From Planctomycetota bacterium (GTDB taxonomy: Bacteria; Planctomycetota; Planctomycetia; Pirellulales; Pirellulaceae), in NCBI GenBank assembly GCA_017303505.1, contig JAFLCP010000003.1:1-64000 (forward strand): DNA of 64,000 nt. Direction: 5' to 3'. The translations under genes were made by a program, and so were the position numbers. The notes beneath the pieces were generated by a model. The model did no database searches. It was not told where the DNA came from and saw only the letters and a list, made by a program, of their open reading frames with translations. Shown here piece after piece: positions 8,656 to 19,212 of the stretch (its first letter is position 1; every line of letters begins with the position of its first letter).

Positions 8656-11600
8656 ATACTCAAATGATTCCTGATGGAATAGATCCAGAAATCGATGTAC
8701 GTTTGACCGCGATGGTGTTGGGCGAAGCTTCTGATTTTGAAGCCGCTCAATTGTTCGAGCTCATGAGTCAACGCCCCGAGTTGGCCGCTTGGTATGAACA
8801 GTTGCAACGTTTGCATGGCGAACTCAATCAGTGGGCGATGCTTGAACAGCATCTTGAAGATATGTCGGCTGGCGAGCAAACCGATGCTGCTGGACCTTGG
8901 ACATTGTCGCCTGAAAAGCGTGCCAGCGTGTTGGCTGTTTTGGGGCATGGCAACGTTGAATCGCCCGTTAAGGTTCAACACGTAACGACTTGGCAAAAGC
9001 TATCGAGCTATCGACCGAAGCGCCGCAGTTTGTGGATCGCTTCGGGCTTGGCTGCCAGTTTGGTGATGTTATGCAGTGCGCTGCTACTGAACAGTTCAAG
9101 TTCTGCGTTGACGGTCGCTCGTTACAAGAATGCATCATTGCCTTTTGACGCTGCTGCCACCGATTTCGTTCCTCCAACTTCTGCGCCACCCGGCGGGCAT
9201 GATGGGCTTGGTGTTGGGAGAGATTTGGAAACGAGTGGTGGTGGGCGTGGTCTCGATTATACAGACAACTTCGAAGCTCGATCGAGCACCGTAGGAGACG
9301 TCGTCGCAACTCCGCCTGCTCCCAATGTCTTTTACTCTTTACCGTCTCCTGTTGGAGCATCTGGGCCAGCTGGAGCTCCGGGGGCAGGACCGACTAGCGC
9401 ACCAACTAATACCTTTTCGTTGAACACACCAAAGGATGCTTATCTACAGGATGATGTTCAATACGTCCCAAATCCAAATGAGCCGACATCGTCGTGGGCG
9501 TACGCTCAACAGGGAGGTAGCGCTCAACCGCCCATGGCATCATCTGCTCCAAGCCAAGGTTCGGGATCGCCAAGTCCACCTAGTTCCGGAACGCCAACAG
9601 GCTCGAATGCAGCACCGAATCAAGCAGACAATATGCTGCAAACTGTCACGCCGCGAATTGTGATCGCCGACGAAGTGGCAGAAATGCCGCAAGTCACCGT
9701 TCCTGACGATGGAAGGATGATGCTCGGCGGTGTAGTTGTTACACCCACCGCACCAGCTGCTCCTGCGATCGGTTCGCCGTCGTCTGAAGTGAATGGAAGA
9801 GCTGAGCTGGATGATTTATTTGGCCTTGCAACAAAAGCTAAAGATGTAGATGGGTTAGGTATCTCAGACTTTGAGGATAAATCGATCAGCGCAACAAACG
9901 AGTTGTTGCGTCAAGAAATGGCTCGTAAGGAACTGGAATTGTCAAGCACGCAGGCGTCACGGAGAGGCTCCTCAATCGCGGGTCTTGAAAATAGCGAACG
10001 CTTCCGCGATGCAGAGCCATCAGAAGAAGATGTACTGGATTCGAAAACAGTTGACACATCTCGTGGATATTTTGGTAATGAAGCGAAGGGAGAAAAATCA
10101 CCTGTTCCTGCGTCGCCCGCTCCACCTACTTCGTTAGGCCGTTTGGATCAACTCGTCGAGAACAAGCCGCAGGGCGATTCCGGTATGGATCCTTTCGGCG
10201 GAGAACCTCTTGCAAAAGAACCTAGCAGCGGTGGGAAAGCGAAGCAAAGTCAACAAGGTCAAACTTGGGAGGGGAGCTTGGGTGGAGATGATTTTGGCAC
10301 GAGCACGGGCACTGCTCCCAATAAGCCAGATACGGCTGATCGATTGGCACGCGGGAGTGTAAACGCATTCGGCGGGCGTGGTGGGCGTGGTGGGGAAGGA
10401 CTTGGTTATCAAAAAGAAGATACGTCTCGCGTGCTTAGCGAATGGGAAGAGCGAAGTGGCGAAGACGCACGAGCCGAAAGCGACGGAGAAAATCGATCGG
10501 ACGTTGCGAAAGGAAAAGATGGATCCGATTGGTCCAAATTGAATTCCCGTCCCGGAGAAAGCAAAGAACGCATGCGTGAAAACTTGGCACTTGGCGATAT
10601 CAAGAAACAAGAAAGTGCTGAAGAAGGGCTCGCGTTATCTATGGATGCTGACGTAAAGGAAATGGAGGAAGCGAGAACTCGCTTTTATCGCGATAAAGGC
10701 CGCAAACTTGAGTATCGCGAACAACTATTTAGTGATTTCGCAGTGACCGGTAAAGAAATCAAACCACGTCAACAGCTATCCGAGAAGGCAAAGCCATCGC
10801 CGGGACTCGACGAGACGTTAACCGAAAAGGAACGTTTCTCTACGTTCTCTTTGCATGTCAGTGATGTTTCCTTTAAGTTAGCGCTCGACTCATTAGCTAA
10901 GGGACAGTGGCCAGAAGCAGCGAAGATCCGCCTCGAAGAATTTCTTAACGCATTTGATTATCAAGATCCTTTGCCTAGTGAAGAAGAAAAGGTGGCATGT
11001 CAAATTGAACAAGTCATTCATCCTTTTTTGATGCAGCGCAATATGCTGCGAGTCGCAATGCGAACCTCGGCAACCGGCCGTAACAGTGCAACCCCATTGC
11101 GTTTGACGCTTCTCTTGGATAACTCCGGATCGATGCAGCGTGCCGATCGAGCTCAAACAGTTCGACGCGCTTTTGAGACTCTGGCAAAGCAATTGACGCC
11201 CGCAGATCAAGTGACCCTGATTAGTTTCTCGAACGAACCAAAGTTAAGAGCTGATCGCGTTTCTGGCAGCGATATCATGAACTTCGTCAGTATTTTGGAG
11301 AATTCACCGGTTGAAGGGGGAACCAATCTCGAAGCGGCTCTGCAACTCGCGTTTGAAAAAGCACAAGAGGCTAAAACTGATGGGGCTCAAAGCCGGGTGA
11401 TCTTGATGACGGATGGCGCTGTGAATTTGGGTGATGCTGATCCAAGCCGTTTGTCGCAACTCGTATTGAAAATGCGTGATAATGGTATCGCTTTTGATGC
11501 AGCTGGGATCAGTGCCCAGGATCTTAATGACGAAGTATTAGAAGCCCTCACACGTCAGGGCGATGGAAGGTACTATCTGCTGGATAATGCTGAGCAAGTT

Positions 11601-11870
11601 GATGGCGGATTTGCTCAACAAATCGCAGGTGCTTTGCGACCCTCGGCCAAGAACGTCAAGGTTCAGGTCGAATTCAATCCACAGCGAGTTCAAAGTTACA
11701 AATTGCTTGGCTTCGAAAAGCATGTTTTGAACAAAGAAGATTTCCGCAACGATAAAGTTGATGCGGCTGAACTCGCCGCTGCGGAAGCGGGCGTCGCCCT
11801 TTATCACTATGAAGTTCTTCCAGATGGTGTCGGTGATGTTGGGTCGGTGTCAGTGCGGATTGATGGTTGA
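8652..11870 (+). CDS. Anti-sigma-like / VWA (YfbK-type) transmembrane fusion protein
   Basis: 1072 residues before an apparent frameshift. Residues 1-120 are soluble and resemble anti-sigma N-termini of planctomycetes (DPEIDVRLTAMVLGEASDFE, then LFELMSQRPELAAWYEQLQ). One membrane helix follows (about 126-147, WIASGLAASLVMLCSALLL). Residues 150-700 are low-complexity, rich in P, G, S and charge. From about 725 comes the YfbK N-terminal block (FSTFSLHVSDVSFKLALDSL) and then a VWA domain (about 815-990) with a MIDAS site (DNSGS, GGTN, TDG). A DUF3520-type C-terminus begins but breaks at 11870. The protein probably holds the upstream sigma factor at the membrane while displaying the VWA domain outside. 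That role is inferred from gene order and domain order. Confidence 0.85.
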   Translation: MNTQMIPDGIDPEIDVRLTAMVLGEASDFEAAQLFELMSQRPELAAWYEQLQRLHGELNQWAMLEQHLEDMSAGEQTDAAGPWTLSPEKRASVLAVLGHGNVESPVKVQHVTTWQKLSSYRPKRRSLWIASGLAASLVMLCSALLLNSSSSALTVARYKNASLPFDAAATDFVPPTSAPPGGHDGLGVGRDLETSGGGRGLDYTDNFEARSSTVGDVVATPPAPNVFYSLPSPVGASGPAGAPGAGPTSAPTNTFSLNTPKDAYLQDDVQYVPNPNEPTSSWAYAQQGGSAQPPMASSAPSQGSGSPSPPSSGTPTGSNAAPNQADNMLQTVTPRIVIADEVAEMPQVTVPDDGRMMLGGVVVTPTAPAAPAIGSPSSEVNGRAELDDLFGLATKAKDVDGLGISDFEDKSISATNELLRQEMARKELELSSTQASRRGSSIAGLENSERFRDAEPSEEDVLDSKTVDTSRGYFGNEAKGEKSPVPASPAPPTSLGRLDQLVENKPQGDSGMDPFGGEPLAKEPSSGGKAKQSQQGQTWEGSLGGDDFGTSTGTAPNKPDTADRLARGSVNAFGGRGGRGGEGLGYQKEDTSRVLSEWEERSGEDARAESDGENRSDVAKGKDGSDWSKLNSRPGESKERMRENLALGDIKKQESAEEGLALSMDADVKEMEEARTRFYRDKGRKLEYREQLFSDFAVTGKEIKPRQQLSEKAKPSPGLDETLTEKERFSTFSLHVSDVSFKLALDSLAKGQWPEAAKIRLEEFLNAFDYQDPLPSEEEKVACQIEQVIHPFLMQRNMLRVAMRTSATGRNSATPLRLTLLLDNSGSMQRADRAQTVRRAFETLAKQLTPADQVTLISFSNEPKLRADRVSGSDIMNFVSILENSPVEGGTNLEAALQLAFEKAQEAKTDGAQSRVILMTDGAVNLGDADPSRLSQLVLKMRDNGIAFDAAGISAQDLNDEVLEALTRQGDGRYYLLDNAEQVDGGFAQQIAGALRPSAKNVKVQVEFNPQRVQSYKLLGFEKHVLNKEDFRNDKVDAAELAAAEAGVALYHYEVLPDGVGDVGSVSVRIDG

Positions 11871-12132
11871 GAAACGTTGGCCTATCGCCTACGAACCTTC
11901 TACGGCGCGACTGGATCAAGCGAACTCATCGATGAAGCTCGCTACGTCCGCCGTGCTCTTTGCCGCTCATTTGAAGGGCGAGCCACTGGGTGAAAATGTC
12001 GACTTGCCATTTATCGCCGAAACGTTGGGAAGTTTAGATAGCTCGTATAGCAATGTCGAACGCGTGCAGCAACTGCGACAAATGGTAGAGTCGGCTCGGC
12101 AGATTGCTGGAGCAAGCTCAGGCAAACGTTGA
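11863..12132 (+). pseudogene. C-terminal piece of the VWA protein in the +1 frame
   Basis: After the TGA at 11868-11870 the conserved C-terminus of the YfbK/DUF3520 family continues in the next frame: VEKRWPIAYEPSTARLDQA, SMKLATSAVLFAAHLKGEP, and a helix ending RVQQLRQMVESARQIAGA. The break lies near 11855-11870, where the expected sequence between VSVR and EKRW is garbled. An ATG at 11863 lies in the new frame and overlaps the stop by eight bases, so the piece could still be made by coupled re-initiation. Alternatives are a sequencing error, a true disabling mutation or programmed shifting. Length 89 residues from that ATG. Confidence 0.6.
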
Positions 12133-12208
12133 TTACTTGGTTCGATGGTTCAATACATTCAATTGATTTAGTCCGATTACGTCAAACCTCTATTGAGGAA
12201 TTTGCATC

Positions 12209-15200
12209 ATGAATAAAGTTCTTGTCTATGGATTATTATGGGCGTTGGCTTGTCTAGCGTCACCTGTGGCGCGATCCCAAGAAGATCCGGCCAATCTCCC
12301 GCAGAGCCAACAGGTAGCGGTACCACAGGAAGCTGCTGCACCGACACAGACCGCGTCTGACGTGACCATTCCCGATGGTTCATCAACAATTATTGTGACG
12401 CCCGGGAAAACAACTGAACCGGCGTTTCTTTATTCGGCAAATTCGAATGCACTGATTCAAGTGTCACCAACAGCACTCGAACAAACGGTCGAACTCAAGA
12501 TTCGTGTGCTGCAGGGTAAACCTGGGACAGTGAGCATCGGCCTTGTTGGGGTTGGCGATGTCAAAGAAGTTGCGGGAGAGTTTATCGAATCGTGGTCCGT
12601 CCGGAGCAAGGGAGGAGAACGATTTATCGAGTTACAACTTAAACCAGACCAAACCGATTATGGGGCGACTCTAAAACTATCGACTCCAATTGTCTCAATT
12701 CCTGGCGACGTGGAAGTTCTTCATCTTTCTCCTGGGAAAGTGCTTGGCTTCGATTCGCGAATCCAGGTCGATTATGCCCCAGGTTTAGTTGGGAAAGCTG
12801 TCGTGGCGGAAGGATTCGCACCACTGTTGAGTGACGATCTCAAGGTTCGCTTTCAATCCTCCACCGGCGGTAAGTTGGTGTTGAAAATCAACCGACAGAG
12901 TGCACTTCCCCCTGCCGTTGAGTTGATCAATTCGCAATTGGTCGGAACACGCCATGCTAATGGCAAGTCAATTAGCTTTCGTTTGACCGGCACCGCTGTG
13001 GTTACTGAAGCGAATGCCCGCGTGCGAATGCTATCTGGTAATGCGGCCTTGAACAAACTGCCCGATAGTCCAGCCTATAAGATCGAACTCGACAAGAACC
13101 CAGCTGAAGCTGCATATGACATGGTGTTTCCAGCAGCAGGATCTTTTCCATTGGAACTAGAGTTTGTGGCTGGTGTTACTGTGCCAAATGCCAACTGGCA
13201 AGCGGTCGATTTCTCTATTGCTGCTAGCGCGGTAGTCCCCTTAACGCTAGAAGGCTTTGCGAGTGATTTAGAATTTGTCCGGGATACGCAAGCAGTTGTA
13301 CCGAAGTTGAACGCCGATAAATGGAGTGGTTTTTTGCCCGCGACAGGCCGCGTCTTCTTGCAATGGAAAAACGCACAAGCCAGTGTCGAAGGCAAGTTGT
13401 TCTTTGCAACCAATGCCAAAATTGAAACGCAAATTGGTCCTGGGTTAATGAAACAAGATCACCTTCTCACCTACCAAGTGCTCCAGGGACAATTAAAAGC
13501 TCTAACGATTCAACTGCTCGGGCCAGGCGAGATACTCGATGTCGAAGGACCGAATCTGGTGGGCTGGAAAGTGGTTACCGAAGGAGAGCAGCGCAGACTC
13601 GAAGTAACTTTAAGTCAAGCTTTGGCAACCGACAGTGTCATCAAGGTTCGAAGTCAAACGGCAGTCGGAGCTTTCCCAGTGCGGGTCGAAGGTTTGCGGC
13701 TTATGCCACAGGGGGCCATTCGTCACTCGGGTTATGTGCGAATCTCCAACATAGGCTCGGTCCGCGTCGATCCGACTGGGCTTGAAGGCTTGACACAACT
13801 ATCGCCGGAGCAGTTTCCTGGTAATCCGCTCGAAGCTCGACAGTTGTTTGTCTATCGATTTCCATCAGCGGACTATCAATTCAGCATCGTCGCCGATCGC
13901 ATCCAACCTGAAGTCAGCATCACTGAGATGCTCGTCTATCAAATCACCGAAACCAATCGTGTGATTCAGGCAGACATTGAACTCGATATTCGCGAAGCAG
14001 CCATTCGCGAGTGGGACTTCCTGTTGCCCGGTGATTATTCGATTGTCTCTGTCGTTCATCCTGGTCAAGACTATGTGGCCGCCTCAGATGTGGTGGATGG
14101 GAAAAGGAACTTAAAGGTTATCTTCGGGCAAGACGTGCAAGGACGCCAATTGGTCCGCATTCGCCTAGAAAAAACAGAAGCTGCCGTGGCGGGTGTGTGG
14201 GCATTGCCGCGTATCGATTTCAAAGACGCCAAAGCAGTGCGAGGTGACATTGGCATTGTTGGGTCACCTGGTTTTCGAATTGTACCTGCCTCGGTAGAGA
14301 TGTTAGTGGAGAAGCCGCTCTCAAATTTCCCAACCCCTATTCCGTATTTGCAACAAGCCTTCCGAATTCGTGAACCAAACTGGTCGGCTTCCATGCAAAT
14401 CGAATCCCTGGAACGAAGCATTCAGGCCGACGTATTCCACCTTTATTCGTTGAGTCAAGGGACTGTATATGGTAGTTCGCTTGTTAACTATTTCATAACA
14501 GGCGCACCTACAGCGGAATTGCAATTGACTGTCCCAGCCATTTTGGGAAATGTCACGGTCGATGGACAAGATATTCGCACTTGGAGACGTGATGGTGACA
14601 AGCTCTCCGTTTCGTTGCACCAGCCGGTGATGGGCCCTTACACTCTTCTGGTTACCTTTGAAGAGAAACCCAATGCGACCGATGGAACTTTTCAACCTGG
14701 TTTGATCGCCCCACTGGATGTTCAAGGTGATCGCGGCTTTATTGAAGTCGTGAGCCCCATTCAAGTGGAAATAGCCCCTGTTTCTGTTTCGAGTCAATTG
14801 TTAGTTCTGGATCCGTTGGAGTTACCCGCCGAATTCCGCTTGCTCAGCACGGCTCCACCTCTCGGGACTTGGCAATACACAGAGCGACCCTTCGAATTGA
14901 AGTTGAAAGCCAAGTGGTTCGAACCAGGGACGACTGCGGCACAGGTTGTTGAATTCGCAGAAGCTAACAGCAGTGTATCACCCGATGGCGAATTGGTGAC
15001 GGATGTTGTGTACTACGTTAAGACGCGTGGGCAACGGTCTTTAAGAGTGAAACTGCCAGAGGAACCTGTTCGCCTGTGGGCTGTTTCCGTGAATGGTCAA
15101 CCTGTAACGGCTCGTCAAACGGGTACCGACACATTGATTCCGTTGCCAAGTGCGGCAGATCCGAATGCTCCGATGGAAGTGAAGTTGCGATTGGGCAAGC

Positions 15201-18200
15201 CGGCCATTGAAGATGCTTATGCAGAATTGAAGCTGCCGGTGATTGACTCACCTGTGCTCAAGACGAAGTGGAGTTTGCAATGCGATTACAACTACGTATT
15301 GACCTTTGTGGATGGGACGGTTGAGCCGACCGTTCCCGTGCTTTGGCCCAATGGATTTGAATGGATCGCCGATAAGGGTCTATTTTCAACGATTGCCGTC
15401 GTGGTCTTGGCTTTGTTCGGTGGACTCGTGGCATCGCAACGGGGCATGATTCGATTCAGCGCGATTCTGTTCTATGGCCTGGCGATTTTTGTAGCTGGAG
15501 CAGCCTGTGTTCAGGCGGTAAAAGAGGCAGGGCCTCCCACTCCATTACAGATGGATTTGCCCGTGCTGGCTGCTGGTGAGAGTTTAAGTGTCAACGTCCA
15601 TGCGATTCCGCTGTGGCGCGTTCAAGTTTCCTGGACAGGAGTAGGGTTGATTTTGGGAGGTCTCGGCGTGTTGATGATTGCATGGTTCGCGCGTAAGTCC
15701 GCCACGGTACGTTTTTGGCTGATGACTTCCTTTGCATTGTTGTCAGTCGGCGCATTGTTGCAAGCCAATGGTGGCGTCATCTTCTTCGCTGCCGTAGCAC
15801 TGATCGGTTTCTTTGCGTGGGTCATCCCATCGCTGGGTATGTGCATTGATGCCATGTCTGCCAAGGAAGAAGAAAAGACCGATGGAGGCGAGAAGAATCC
15901 TGCGACTGGTGATGGTGGAAACGCCGTTGTAACAACGCTATTGTTCTGGCTTAGCCTCACAAGTGCAGCGTTACTCTCCGGTCATTCGCTAAATGCAGCC
16001 GCTCCAACCTGGCAAGATACCAACGGCTTAGAAGAGATTCGACGAGCCGAATCGTTGACGCAAGAATGGACAATCAACAGCCGTGCTGGCAAGTTGGACG
16101 CCAAGGGCACGATGACCTTTACCGGAAAGCCGGGCGATCGTTTTGTTCTCTTGAAGTTCCCTGCCATCTTAACTCGATTTGAAGGTGAGGGGCTTCGCCT
16201 CTCCAAGGTTGAGATGCCTGGTGTGGGACTTACCTACATCGTTACCATTCCATTAAACACCAATGCGGATGGTGCCAATGTTGAAAGTGCCAATGAAAGC
16301 AAGAAGTATACGGTTTCGTTCGACTACCAAATCGAAGCGGTTCGACCGAATGAGGGTATCCCTGTTTTGACTGGGGTTGCAGCCTTGCATGAAATCGACT
16401 TGCGTTATGATGCGCCAGGCTGGGATGTACAGTGTGCAAACGCCGCTCGAATTGAACCAGCAGCGGATCAGACTACGGAAACACGTGCCAAGATCCTTCT
16501 TCGCGCCAGTGATGCGGTTGTCGTGTTACAGCCACAAGCTCGCGACTTGATGACCGAGAAAACACAATTCTTTGTTGAAGGGAGTCAGTTGTACGTCCCG
16601 GGGCCTGGTGTTGTCGACGGACGGCATCTCTTTTCCGTGAGAACAGCGCAAGGTAAAGTTCGCGATTTGGGAGTCATTATTCCAGAAGGGCTCACGGTAA
16701 GTACAGTCAATGGACCTGTGACGGCTTGGCAATTTGACGCCGATAACCGTCGACTCAAATTGCAGATTGATCCCGCTGCCGCAGCCAACTTTGAAGTGGT
16801 TATTGAAACGCAACGCGGTCTGGAAACTCTACCTGCCGACATGGTCGTGTCTCCGCTACGTATTGAAGGCACCGATGGCGAAGTCGGTCTGATCGCAGTC
16901 GCTTTTGGACCTGATGCTCAACCCGAGAAGGTAGAATCTGCAACACTATCGCAGGTTAACCTGGGTGACTTCAACGCGGGTTTGAACACAAATCCGCAAG
17001 CCGTTTTACATCGCGTCTATCGATACGGAGCAGAGGCTGGAACAGTCGAGATGCGAGTGGCCCCAGTGTCTGCAGAAGTTCGAGTTGGTAGTACGCAAGT
17101 TCTCTCGTTGGGGGACGAACGTATTGTGATGAACGTGAACTTTACAGCGGAAATCACTCGAACCGGTTTGTTCCAATTGAGTTTCAAGTTGCCAGCTGGG
17201 TTAGAAGTCGAATCGCTGTCGGGACCCTCGTTACATCATTGGTCTGAAATAACGGAGGAAGGTAATCGACAAGTCATTCTTCATCTCAATGGCAAAACCA
17301 TTGGACCTCAAACCTTTGCTTTGGTGCTGGCTGGACCAGCTCCTGTGGATGTCGCTGAGTGGGAGGTGCCGCGTTTTGAATTGACGGAAGCCAGTCGTCA
17401 GACGGGTGATCTCGTGATCAATCCAATCACAGGCGTCCGCATTCGCGCCGTAACTCGCCAAAACGTGTCCGATCTTGATCCTCGCGCGATGGGTGGTCAA
17501 AGCGAAGGAGCTCTGGCCTTTAGACTGTTGCAGCGCGATTGGAAGTTGGTGCTTGGAATCGAAAAACTTGACGCTTGGGTTGTCGGTCAAGTGCTGCACG
17601 AGGTCGCTCTACGAGAAGGCCAAACGAAAGCGGTCGTTGTCGGCGATTTCAATATTCAAAACGCATCCGTACGCAGTTTGAAAGTGGTTTTGCCGCTAAC
17701 CAATGTCGATGAAATCAAGACGGTTCGCGCCAGCGGTAAACAAATTGCTGACTTTGTGCGAACTGCTCCCGATTCGAATGTCTGGGAATTGCAATTCAAA
17801 CGTCGCATCATCGGACGAGTTCAATTTCAAATTGAGTATGAACGCCGCGGTGAACGCGTCAACGATAGTGAAACCTTAGCGCCTCTCGAATTTACGGACG
17901 CGAGACAAATGGGATACTATTTTGCGGTCCGAGCTGGTGGACGTTTGGAATTAGAGCCTGGTGCCTTTTCCGAAGGTTGGCAAGCGGTGGATTGGAGCGT
18001 AATACCAGCCGCTTTGCGAGAAGCTGGAAACCGCAATGCTCCCGCGCTAGCCATTCGCTCACTGGCTACTACATCGTCGATGAATATTCGCGTGATTCGC
18101 CATACTTTGGCTGAAGCCCTAAAGCTGCGTGTGTCGGATGGAACCCTAACGACGGTACTGTCGCCCACTGGAGATCAGCTCACGTCGGTCGACATTACGA

Positions 18201-19201
18201 TGGAGGTGATTCAACGCAGTAGCCTCTCAGTTCAGCTTCCGGAAGGTGGCGAGTTGTTCAGCATCTTCGTCAATGGCGAAAGCGTTCACTCTATTCGTCA
18301 GAATGGAACTACTTGGCAGTTTTATATCTTGCCAGGTATCGATGATCGAACTGCGCAGGTCCGATTTGTCTATTTGCTGAAAGGTGCTGGGTTGAGCGAA
18401 TTGAAACTTGCGAGCCCATTATTGAATGTCCCCTTGGAATCCGTCCGCTGGAACGTGATTGCACCCAAGGGCTATAAGCTCAGCGATAACGACGGCGATA
18501 TGGAACTTGTTGAGGAAGTGAAACGCAACGATTTGAATCGAGATACGTATCTCTCCTCAGTGCTCGAGAAGAAGAATTCTCAAGCTAAACAAGCTGCTCA
18601 ACTGTTGGAGCAAGCAGGACAGTTCTTGCAAGCGGGCGAGCAAGGCAAAGCTTGGCGTGCATACAACAACGTGGCAAACCGAAATGCATTAGATGCTGCT
18701 TCTAACGAAGATGCGCGTGTGCAACTTGAAAACTTGCAAACACAACAAGCGATTGTGGGTTTGAATACCCGAAGGCAACGTATGTTCTTGGACAACGATT
18801 TATCCGATTCGTCGGTCGAAGAGAATGAGCAGATGCGGATAGCGGCCAATATGAATCCGATTCTGCAGCAGAATGACATCAACTTCCGTCCACAAGAAAT
18901 GAGTCAATTGTTGGCAGGCAACTCCAGTAAAGATAACGCTGTGTTGCAGCAGATTGCTGGTCGTTTAGTTCAGCATCAGCGGGCCACGGAACCTGCTCCG
19001 CAAGCGATTGTTATCAGCGTGCCCGACGATGGAACGGTTTACAGTTTCGTTCGCGGAGTTCAGGTTGCCGAAAATGCTCCACTGGAACTTGAACTCGAAT
19101 TCAGTTCGCAATATCAATTGCACGCATGGCAGTGGATAGCTGCAATTGCTTCAGTCGTGCTTCTTTCCTTGGCCGTATTGGTTCCCATGCGTAAGGCATA
19201 G
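12209..19201 (+). CDS. Giant (2330 aa) exported membrane protein, third gene of the sigma module
   Basis: It begins with a signal peptide (LVYGLLWALACLASPVARSQ). Residues 30-1050 and 1270-2290 are long beta-rich, apparently extracytoplasmic arms with recurring sandwich-like segments (VEIRTQ/VEVTLSQ-style strands). A cluster of about six membrane helices divides them (about 1057-1076, 1081-1100, 1142-1161, 1168-1185, 1190-1210, 1241-1259). A helical, glutamine-rich region lies at about 2110-2230, and a final anchor at about 2305-2325 (WIAAIASVVLLSLAVLVPM). No enzymatic motif is recognised. It starts 76 bases after the VWA gene and probably belongs to the same operon. It may be the target or partner of the VWA domain or a cell-envelope scaffold; both are inference. 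Confidence 0.85.
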   Translation: MNKVLVYGLLWALACLASPVARSQEDPANLPQSQQVAVPQEAAAPTQTASDVTIPDGSSTIIVTPGKTTEPAFLYSANSNALIQVSPTALEQTVELKIRVLQGKPGTVSIGLVGVGDVKEVAGEFIESWSVRSKGGERFIELQLKPDQTDYGATLKLSTPIVSIPGDVEVLHLSPGKVLGFDSRIQVDYAPGLVGKAVVAEGFAPLLSDDLKVRFQSSTGGKLVLKINRQSALPPAVELINSQLVGTRHANGKSISFRLTGTAVVTEANARVRMLSGNAALNKLPDSPAYKIELDKNPAEAAYDMVFPAAGSFPLELEFVAGVTVPNANWQAVDFSIAASAVVPLTLEGFASDLEFVRDTQAVVPKLNADKWSGFLPATGRVFLQWKNAQASVEGKLFFATNAKIETQIGPGLMKQDHLLTYQVLQGQLKALTIQLLGPGEILDVEGPNLVGWKVVTEGEQRRLEVTLSQALATDSVIKVRSQTAVGAFPVRVEGLRLMPQGAIRHSGYVRISNIGSVRVDPTGLEGLTQLSPEQFPGNPLEARQLFVYRFPSADYQFSIVADRIQPEVSITEMLVYQITETNRVIQADIELDIREAAIREWDFLLPGDYSIVSVVHPGQDYVAASDVVDGKRNLKVIFGQDVQGRQLVRIRLEKTEAAVAGVWALPRIDFKDAKAVRGDIGIVGSPGFRIVPASVEMLVEKPLSNFPTPIPYLQQAFRIREPNWSASMQIESLERSIQADVFHLYSLSQGTVYGSSLVNYFITGAPTAELQLTVPAILGNVTVDGQDIRTWRRDGDKLSVSLHQPVMGPYTLLVTFEEKPNATDGTFQPGLIAPLDVQGDRGFIEVVSPIQVEIAPVSVSSQLLVLDPLELPAEFRLLSTAPPLGTWQYTERPFELKLKAKWFEPGTTAAQVVEFAEANSSVSPDGELVTDVVYYVKTRGQRSLRVKLPEEPVRLWAVSVNGQPVTARQTGTDTLIPLPSAADPNAPMEVKLRLGKPAIEDAYAELKLPVIDSPVLKTKWSLQCDYNYVLTFVDGTVEPTVPVLWPNGFEWIADKGLFSTIAVVVLALFGGLVASQRGMIRFSAILFYGLAIFVAGAACVQAVKEAGPPTPLQMDLPVLAAGESLSVNVHAIPLWRVQVSWTGVGLILGGLGVLMIAWFARKSATVRFWLMTSFALLSVGALLQANGGVIFFAAVALIGFFAWVIPSLGMCIDAMSAKEEEKTDGGEKNPATGDGGNAVVTTLLFWLSLTSAALLSGHSLNAAAPTWQDTNGLEEIRRAESLTQEWTINSRAGKLDAKGTMTFTGKPGDRFVLLKFPAILTRFEGEGLRLSKVEMPGVGLTYIVTIPLNTNADGANVESANESKKYTVSFDYQIEAVRPNEGIPVLTGVAALHEIDLRYDAPGWDVQCANAARIEPAADQTTETRAKILLRASDAVVVLQPQARDLMTEKTQFFVEGSQLYVPGPGVVDGRHLFSVRTAQGKVRDLGVIIPEGLTVSTVNGPVTAWQFDADNRRLKLQIDPAAAANFEVVIETQRGLETLPADMVVSPLRIEGTDGEVGLIAVAFGPDAQPEKVESATLSQVNLGDFNAGLNTNPQAVLHRVYRYGAEAGTVEMRVAPVSAEVRVGSTQVLSLGDERIVMNVNFTAEITRTGLFQLSFKLPAGLEVESLSGPSLHHWSEITEEGNRQVILHLNGKTIGPQTFALVLAGPAPVDVAEWEVPRFELTEASRQTGDLVINPITGVRIRAVTRQNVSDLDPRAMGGQSEGALAFRLLQRDWKLVLGIEKLDAWVVGQVLHEVALREGQTKAVVVGDFNIQNASVRSLKVVLPLTNVDEIKTVRASGKQIADFVRTAPDSNVWELQFKRRIIGRVQFQIEYERRGERVNDSETLAPLEFTDARQMGYYFAVRAGGRLELEPGAFSEGWQAVDWSVIPAALREAGNRNAPALAIRSLATTSSMNIRVIRHTLAEALKLRVSDGTLTTVLSPTGDQLTSVDITMEVIQRSSLSVQLPEGGELFSIFVNGESVHSIRQNGTTWQFYILPGIDDRTAQVRFVYLLKGAGLSELKLASPLLNVPLESVRWNVIAPKGYKLSDNDGDMELVEEVKRNDLNRDTYLSSVLEKKNSQAKQAAQLLEQAGQFLQAGEQGKAWRAYNNVANRNALDAASNEDARVQLENLQTQQAIVGLNTRRQRMFLDNDLSDSSVEENEQMRIAANMNPILQQNDINFRPQEMSQLLAGNSSKDNAVLQQIAGRLVQHQRATEPAPQAIVISVPDDGTVYSFVRGVQVAENAPLELELEFSSQYQLHAWQWIAAIASVVLLSLAVLVPMRKA

Positions 19202-19212
19202 TCATGACGGTT

